A DNA stretch of 64,000 nt. Origin: Owenia fusiformis. Taxonomy: Eukaryota > Annelida > Polychaeta > Sabellida > Oweniidae. The stretch is taken from NCBI GenBank assembly GCA_903813345.2, contig CAIIXF020000001.1:51105885-51169884 (forward strand), given 5' to 3'. Positions 46,521-64,000 of this stretch are shown here, piece after piece. The notes beneath the pieces were generated by a model. It had not been told where the DNA came from, did no database searches, and saw only the letters and a list, made by a program, of their open reading frames with translations. The translations under genes and the position numbers were made by a program. How positions within the stretch are numbered: the stretch's first letter is position 1; each line of letters begins with the position of its first letter.

Positions 46521-47552
46521 ATGCGTTTACACATGAACCGAATTATAATTTTAATTGCAATTATAATTGGAGCATTGGTAATTTTATCAAACTATAGCAG
46601 GCTTAAAACATGGGATTTGTACCGGAGAAATGATCCAAGAGAGTTAAAAATGTTATCTAAGAGATACTCAATCAATGGATATTTCCACACTGAACGCTCA
46701 CGCATCACCAAGGTGATTATATTAACATACTACAGAAGTGGCTCCAGTTTCTTTGGAGAAATTTTCAAGAATAACAAGGAAATATTGTACATGTATGAAC
46801 CACTCAAGTTTTTGGAGGTTAAATACGGCAATTTAAATCTACAAATTGTTGGCCAACCTTTCCTTAGAGAAATCCTCAATTGTAACTTTGAGAGTAGCAC
46901 CTTCCTGGACATATGTAAGGAAAGTTATAAAATGGCATGGAAGAATATCTTCAAGGCTAACAACATATCTGACATATTTGACAGATGCAAAAACCGGAGT
47001 CTCAAAGTGGCTAAGATCATCCGACTGAATGATCTAGAACTTTTGGCATCCTATTTTGGCAGTGACACTGCGATTATACATTTAATGCGGGACCCTAGAG
47101 GTGTATTCAATTCTCGGAAATCACTCAGTGTAAAACATGCACCAAATCAGACTCCTCATCAGTTCAGAATAGCCGATATTACAAACACATGTAAGAGCAT
47201 TGTTATGAATATGAAATTCATCGCAACCTTAAGGGATTCAGTATACAAGCATCCAATTGATGGACCTATTGTTAAACAATACAAGTACAACGAATATGCA
47301 TATGATCCACTTAACACAGCAAAAGGTGTTTATGAAACTCTGAATATGTCTCTCCCAACAGCTGTTGAGAAATGGATTGATGACCACACCAAAATTACTA
47401 CAGATCATGATGCAAGTTCCACAAAACGTAACTCAAGTAGTGTCCCTACTAGGTGGATGCATGAACTTAATAAAAATATTATTCATGAGATCCAAAATAT
47501 AAGTTACTGTGCAGAGGCAATAAAAATGATGGGGTTTGAAATAATGAATTGA
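46521..47552 (+). CDS. Carbohydrate sulfotransferase (GlcNAc/Gal 6-O type, CHST-like), Golgi type II membrane protein
   Basis: Transfers sulfate from PAPS to a sugar hydroxyl, probably in the Golgi lumen. Single ORF of 343 aa. A short cytoplasmic N-terminus is followed by one signal-anchor helix (residues about 7-24, IIILIAIIIGALVILSNYS). The 5'-phosphosulfate-binding loop reads TYYRSGSSFFGEIF (residues about 69-82). The 3'-phosphate-binding segment reads IIHLMRDPRGVFNSR (about 184-198). These are the hallmark motifs of the GlcNAc/Gal/GalNAc 6-O-sulfotransferase group. The length fits a compact member of the family. An in-frame ATG at 46533 is an alternative start. AATAAA lies about 630 bp downstream. 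The sugar acceptor cannot be told from sequence. Confidence 0.9.
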   Translation: MRLHMNRIIILIAIIIGALVILSNYSRLKTWDLYRRNDPRELKMLSKRYSINGYFHTERSRITKVIILTYYRSGSSFFGEIFKNNKEILYMYEPLKFLEVKYGNLNLQIVGQPFLREILNCNFESSTFLDICKESYKMAWKNIFKANNISDIFDRCKNRSLKVAKIIRLNDLELLASYFGSDTAIIHLMRDPRGVFNSRKSLSVKHAPNQTPHQFRIADITNTCKSIVMNMKFIATLRDSVYKHPIDGPIVKQYKYNEYAYDPLNTAKGVYETLNMSLPTAVEKWIDDHTKITTDHDASSTKRNSSSVPTRWMHELNKNIIHEIQNISYCAEAIKMMGFEIMN

Positions 47553-48480
47553 GAAATTCCCCCATAATTCATTGAACAAATTGAAAATGGGTTCTAAATT
47601 AAGACAGATTCACCAGATTTTGAATGCATTAAACACATGGTTTGAAACCGACATTGGAACAGTACTTCATTTGCAAATGTAACAGTCTTTTGAATCTATA
47701 GGCCTACTATGTAAATGCAAAGACATAGTATAATGGATTATATTTATATATGAAGTGGTATTTCTTGTTGGCTAGAAAGCAACAGATCAATCCAAACCTG
47801 CTGGTTATGATGTCATTCTAGCAGATACATGTACAGTACAGGGATTAACTGGCTGCTCATTTTGAAATCTTCTTACAATTTTGTTGACGGACAAACATTG
47901 TTGCCGGACATCATACATCTAGTTACCTAGTTACCACGGTTCAGCAAAAGGGGTCAGGATTGATTGAGAAACTCTATACTGAACTGTATTTGTGCCATTA
48001 ATATTTGTAGATCAAATTCTTCTCATAAAGGAAAATACTAGACAGAAATGCTGAATTTCACTAAAACAGGAACTTCCTTTTAAAGTGTTTTATAGGGGTG
48101 TTTGAGTAGATATAGATTTTACAATCAAATTGTGAACTCTACCTAGTATATGAATTTGTAAAGAGCAATGCGCAATAATAATAATAAAGTTCATGTAATT
48201 ATAATGCTTATTTTTATGATTAGATGGCTGTTATGATGATTTTTAAAGGCACTCTTCCATTATTAATGAAACACAATGTCACTCATCGGTATAAAAATAA
48301 CCAGAACAACGGCAACGCCAAAGCGTAGCGAATCCCATCAAACAGAAATGGCTGGCATTTTTACAAACAAATAGCAAATATCATAAAACAACACACCAGA
48401 AAGGCCACCATTTTCAAAATGGTTGCTCACTAGCCAAGTTGTCATCAGAAGAAATAATATGCTTTTAAGTAGCCACCTCT
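47553..48480. other. 3' UTR and intergenic sequence after the sulfotransferase gene
   Basis: Non-coding, AT-rich. It contains AATAAA at 48183-48188, the likely end of the sulfotransferase transcript. No other gene seen. Confidence 0.4.
48183..48188 (+). terminator. Candidate polyadenylation signal of the sulfotransferase gene
   Basis: AATAAA in an AATAATAATAATAAAG context, 631 bp after the stop codon. Confidence 0.4.
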
Positions 48481-49420
48481 AAAATTTTTGAAAAATCGCT
48501 CACGAACTTGTAAAATAACACACATAAAAATGGTGGCCATTTTTCAAAATGGCCGACTACTCCCCAAAGTTTTATTAGACAATGTGCCATGTTTAAAGTA
48601 TTCACATATCAAATATGAACAAAATCGCTCCACTACTTTTCGAGTTATAGTAAAATACGTTAAAATGGTGGCCATTTTTCGAAATTGTTTTCAAAATGGC
48701 CGCCTTCTACCAAAAGTGTCATAGGACAGTGTGCCATGCTTATAGTATTCACATACCAAATATGAACAAAATCGCTCCACTACTTTTCGAGTTTTAGTAA
48801 AATACGTAAAAATGGCGGCCATTTTTCAATTTTCTTTTCAAAATGGCCGCCTTCTACCAAAAGTGTCATAGGACAGTGTGCCATGCTTAAAGTATTCCCA
48901 TACCAAATATGAACAAAATCCCTCCACTACTTTTCGAGTTATAGTAAAATACGTTAAAATGGCAGCCATTTTTCAAAATTGTTTTCAAAATGGCCGCCTT
49001 CTACCAAAAGTGTCATAGGACAGTGTGCCATGCTTATAGTATTCACATACCAAATATGAACAAAATCGCTCCACTACTTTTCGAGTTATAGTAAAATACG
49101 TAAAAATGGAGGCCATTTTTCAATTTTCTTTTCAAAATGGCCGCCTTCTACCAAAAGTGTCATAGGACAGTGTGCCATGCTTATAGTATTCCCATACCAA
49201 ATATGAACAAAATCGCTCCACTACTTTTCGAGTTATAGTAAAATATGTTAAAATGGCCGCCATTTTTCAAAATGGCCGCCTTCTACTAAAAGTGTCTATA
49301 GACAGTGTGCAATGCTTATAGTATTCACATACCAAATATGAACAAAATCGCTCCACTATTTTTTGAGTTATAGCAAAAATCGTAAAATGACGAGTAAAGG
49401 CCGCCATTTTTCAAGATGGC
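48480..49420. repeat. Tandem array of about 147-bp units
   Basis: Six to seven units marked by GGCCGCCTTCTACCAAAAGT, ATGAACAAAATCGCTCCACT and TTTTCGAGTTATAGTAAAAT. The GGCCGCC word recurs at about 48698, 48845, 48992 and 49139 (147-bp steps), then 49274. Each unit also has AAAATGGCGGCCATTTTT, which is self-complementary. A degenerate end piece continues to 49670. Confidence 0.85.
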
Positions 49421-49670
49421 TGCCATGTGCTTCTTTAATATCTACATTTGTAGCATTATTAATGTCCTTTATAATTTTTTCACATTTAAAACATATTGCT
49501 ATTACAGTTTTACATATTACACCTAAATTACTGTAAAATCGGCACTAAAATGGCCGCCATTTTGAAATGAGCGGCCATTTTGAAAATCGGCTTTCGAGCA
49601 GAACTTCTACCCCCATAGGGTATATGTGTACAAAATATGAACAAAATCGGGCCAACGGTATTTGAGTTAT

Positions 49671-49755
49671 TGCCCGGACGGACGGACGTACGTACGAACG
49701 TACGGACGTACGTACGAACGTACGGACGTACGTACGTACGTATGGACGGAGGCGT
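49671..49755. repeat. GGAC/GTAC simple repeat
   Basis: Tetranucleotide tract of CGGA, CGTA and CGAA words (e.g. ACGGACGGACGTACGTACGA), directly after the degenerate end of the 147-bp array. Confidence 0.9.
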
Positions 49756-49799
49756 TCCCTATATCCCTCCGAACTTTGTTCGATGGGATAATTAGATTA

Positions 49800-52261
49800 T
49801 GTGCGGGTATGCATGGCTTCTTCTTTCAATGTCAAAAACAGTTATCCTCTATAAACTCAAATTTCTGGCCTAAATATCAAATAATAACAACAACATTTAT
49901 ATATATATATGATTTACACATCCTATTATATTTGCAAAGCAATAGTTATCAGCCCTAAATTTAATATATCATAATTATTAACAGATATTCTAGCAAGTCA
50001 TGAGACACAATGTACATAATTATATCTCTTTCCCTAACCCATAGTTAATGCCACATTTTAAGAGAAGTAAATATATAAAGTGTGTGCTGAAATAAAATTT
50101 ATAAACAATCTGAAACACATGATTTCACATTTCTTTCTCAGTGGAAGTATTAACTTTCTAAGTTCTGTTTGAAGTATAATAACATCAACTAATGATTTCA
50201 CTGCCTTCATAACATTAATTCCCATATACATACAAACATGATTGTCAAAATAGCAACTTTAAATTTACACTGTGCATCCATTAGAGTTCATACCAGGCAA
50301 AGGTTTTAAAATAGAGTCTGTATTAGTAATGGATTATAACAGGATTTACCTTAAATTATAAATTGAACTACACGTTGAAACATCTCAAATTAAAAATAGG
50401 CCTTGATTGTGGACCTTTAATGTTCCAATTATGACAGTCTGAATCAAGAACAGTAAGATGAGAAGTAAATTGTGCAATGTAGCCTAGTTCTAACTCAAGA
50501 AAACATGATTACCAGTACTACAAAATGTATAATATCCAGAATTGACCTATCATTATGTCATGGATACAATATGTAATGGGAGAAAATGTTTCTGCATATG
50601 TCTACATGCAGTATGTAGTCTAGTACAAGTCCAATATGCTACAACTGACAGAAGTCCATTTGAACCCGTGACCTCAAATTGTTGGGAAGAATACCTGAAT
50701 AATAGTACATAATAGTTTACTCCTTATACCAAATGAACAACCAAATGACAAATCCATAAAATGTAACTTCAAAATTGTGTCAAAACAGACTTTGTATTTT
50801 AATTGTAAAGAGACTTAATGAGCATCCTGTCCAAGATTCAATACCTGATTATTTACACGGATTAAATACTTTAATATCAGATAATTTTATTGATAAAGTA
50901 AGTTGTAAGTAATCCATCACGATGTTCCAACTTGCTAGAAAATGATAATTTTAAACCTAACTTGATTATATTGACCCTAACTTTACCTGAGGGTGATAAT
51001 TATTAGTGATTACATTACAAGTTGTATACATACAAAAATAATCATTCCATTTGTTTGTACAATGTTCAATTTAGTAATAATACACATTTTCTGATATGTG
51101 TGTAAAAATACTCATAACCCTTCTTTAAATACACTTACACAAAATATCTCTGGACCATAGAAGCTTGTATTGCTATACGTTTGTACAGAATAATCAGGTT
51201 AAGGAATCAATTAATATAATATAAGTATGTACAAGTATAAGACACTTTGTGCTCTATCATATACAGTCTATTGATATATTACTATTTTGGCCATTTTCAC
51301 ATAGCCATTTTTAAAACACCACTGTACTCATAATAAAATCAACTCTAAGATGCTACACAAGCTTTCTATATAACGTAACAGATAGAATAGCAATACTCGA
51401 TTTACATATGATTGAATGTACATAATATAAATGAAAGATAAAAACAATCTAAAACTCAGAATTCATGCAAACATACAATTTTTACAAGTTGAAAAAAACA
51501 GTGCATATAATTCCAATCACCTAATAAAATACAATGTGTATGAAATGCACAATGTTGCATAACGATACACAAGTGAATCAAAACTCTTGAATATATTCAA
51601 TTATTTACAAATGGTCGAATCAATGAATTTTTACATTAAATTATACATACACTTTGCAATGTGTAATGGTTAGAAAAAATCATGCTAAAATATACATAAA
51701 ATTCATTACACACTAAAATTATTGTAATATGGACTAAAAATACACCAGGTATATGACACATTGAATTTCTGTAAGTTAGATTCATTCTCTGTATATACAT
51801 GTTATACACATATTTTTCATAGCTCAGCAGTACACAAATGTTTCTGTATGTGATACCTCATGGTAATTGAATATCTGAGAAAATATAATTTTAAAATTTC
51901 ATTGCTCAATGTCACTGCAATGCTATATGTTCACACCTCTACTGTTCACGAATGACAGGTCCCCATACTGTTGTTGTACAGGATTGTTGAATTAATAATC
52001 TAAGATGATCGATCCCTGTGATGTCCTACTTTGGTCAACAACAAGCTCTCTTCTTCATCACACAGTTAAACTAAAATCACTGTCTTTTCACTTTATTATA
52101 ATCTGTAAAACATTTCATAAAGCATCCTCCTAATTAAGATATTCACGATTAATCCTCCAAGACCATAAGTACCTTAACTATTGCCTTATATGGATGGATG
52201 GTGTTGCATAGGGGAATACACTATAACTTGGTAAATGTTACGTCATCTGAGAGATGAGCTC
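49800..52261. other. AT-rich region, no gene seen
   Basis: No exon recognised. The part nearest 52.2 kb is probably 3' UTR of the CDC14 gene; a minus-strand AATAAA lies at 52092-52097. Confidence 0.35.
52092..52097 (-). terminator. Candidate polyadenylation signal of CDC14
   Basis: AATAAA on the minus strand, 165 bp beyond the proposed CDC14 stop at 52262. Confidence 0.35.
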
Positions 52262-62898
<10,637 letters not shown>

Positions 62899-63061
62899 CT
62901 GGAAACAAATGAAAGTTATATTAACAGTTCGGTACATTAGTATAATACATGTATGTAAGTACATGCAAATATCAATACATATTTGTGACATAAAGTGCTT
63001 TGGTAATAAACCAAATGGACTTGCAAAATCTGCACAATGCCAGCTTGAGGAAATGTAAATG

Positions 63062-64000
63062 TTAGGGTTGGGTGGCTCCTGGTATGGGCCCAGCCCACAC
63101 AGGCCAGGTAGAGTGGCTTCAGGCCACACAGGCCAGGTAGAGTGGCTTCAGGCCACACAGGCCAGGTAGAGTGGGTTCAGCCCACACAGGCCAGGTAGAG
63201 TGGCCACACAGGCCAGGTAGAGTGGCTTCAGGCCACACAGGCCAGGTAGAGTGGCTTCAGGCCACACAGGCCAGGTAGAGTGGCTTCAGGCCACACAGGC
63301 CAGGTAGAGTGGGTTCAGCCCACACAGGCCAGGTAGAGTGGCTTCAGGCCACACAGGCCAGGTAGAGTGGCTTCAGGCCACACAGGCCAGGTAGAGTGGC
63401 TTCAGGCCACACAGGCCAGGTAGAGTGGCTTCAGCCCACACAGGCCAGGTAGAGTAGCTTCAGGCCACACAGTCCAGGTAGAGTGGCTTCAGGCCACACA
63501 GGCCAGGTAGAGTAGCTTCAGGCCACACAGGCCAGGTAGAGTGGCTTCAGGCCACACAGGCCAGGTAGAGTGGCTTCAGGCCACACAGGCCAGGTAGAGT
63601 GGCTTCAGGCCACACAGGCCAGGTAGAGTGGCTTCAGGCCACACAGGCCAGGTAGAGTGGCTTCAGGCCACACAGGCCAGGTAGAGTGGCTTCAGGCCAC
63701 ACAGGCCAGGTAGAGTGGCTTCAGGCCACACAGGCCAGGTAGAGTAGCTTCAGGCCACACAGTCCAGGTAGAGTGGCTTCAGGCCACACAGGCCAGGTAG
63801 AGTAGCTTCAGGCCACACAGGCCAGGTAGAGTGGCTTCAGGCCACACAGGCCAGGTAGAGTGGCTTCAGGCCACACAGGCCAGGTAGAGTGGCTTCAGGC
63901 CACACAGGCCAGGTAGAGTGGCTTCAGGCCACACAGGCCAGGTAGAGTGGCTTCAGGCCACACAGGCTAGGTAGAGTGGCTTCAGGCCACACAGGCCAGG
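63062..64000. repeat. 29-bp minisatellite running off the window end
   Basis: About 32 copies of GGCCACACAGGCCAGGTAGA plus GTGGCTTCA, GC-rich against AT-rich surroundings. Variant units (GTAGCTTC with AGTCCAGG) recur exactly 290 bp apart (63451 and 63741), which shows a ten-unit higher-order duplication. It probably lies in an upstream CDC14 intron. Confidence 0.95.

Noticed and set aside
49662-49958. ORF with YVRTYGRTYERTDVRTYV
   Set aside because: It is a translation of the GGAC/GTAC simple repeat.
63062-64000. Regular 29-bp repeats as a CRISPR array
   Set aside because: 29 bp matches a CRISPR repeat length, but there are no spacers; it is a minisatellite.

Overview
This is an AT-rich animal nuclear genome window. 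It has introns with GT-AG ends, long introns, and many Tc1/mariner, hAT-like, Mutator-like, foldback and LINE relics and minisatellites. The gene content (an expanded rhodopsin-type GPCR, a GlnD/DUF294-like nucleotidyltransferase fused to kinesin-light-chain-type TPRs, a carbohydrate sulfotransferase, CDC14) and the repeat style suggest a marine invertebrate such as a hemichordate, lancelet, mollusc or other lophotrochozoan. I cannot name the species from sequence alone.

Layout. 1-3.7 kb: foldback and MITE debris. 3.7-5.35 kb: intronless peptide-receptor-like GPCR (+). 5.66-6.78 kb: minisatellite that also supplies the last codons of the next gene. 6.6-40.1 kb: a 15-exon F-box/leucine-rich-repeat gene (-). 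I assembled it by hand; every exon joint keeps frame and gives 688 aa. Two other genes lie inside its introns: a three-exon, 1454-aa nucleotidyltransferase-TPR gene on the opposite strand (15.2-23.7 kb, intron 7) and a four-exon, 197-aa secreted cysteine-rich PAN/apple-like gene on the same strand (33.1-34.8 kb, intron 2). Intron 1 is almost entirely one 2.1-kb foldback element. 40.4-46.2 kb: more foldback and hairpin elements and one possible 5' exon. 46.5-47.6 kb: carbohydrate sulfotransferase (+). 48.5-49.8 kb: 147-bp tandem array plus a GGAC/GTAC simple repeat. 52.3-62.9 kb: the 3' part of a CDC14 dual-specificity phosphatase gene (-), whose 5' exons lie beyond the window. 63.06-64 kb: 29-bp minisatellite, presumably in a CDC14 intron.

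The strongest observations are: (1) two tandem 88-nt versions of one CDC14 exon, both with good splice sites, the same phase, and mostly synonymous differences, which predicts mutually exclusive splicing; (2) the nucleotidyltransferase-TPR fusion, whose TPR units have recently amplified; (3) a 58-bp minisatellite that repeats an exon end together with its splice donor twelve times in the F-box gene, itself split by a 1.29-kb transposon with a 5-bp target duplication.

The genes do not form an obvious pathway. No rRNA, tRNA or CRISPR array was recognised.
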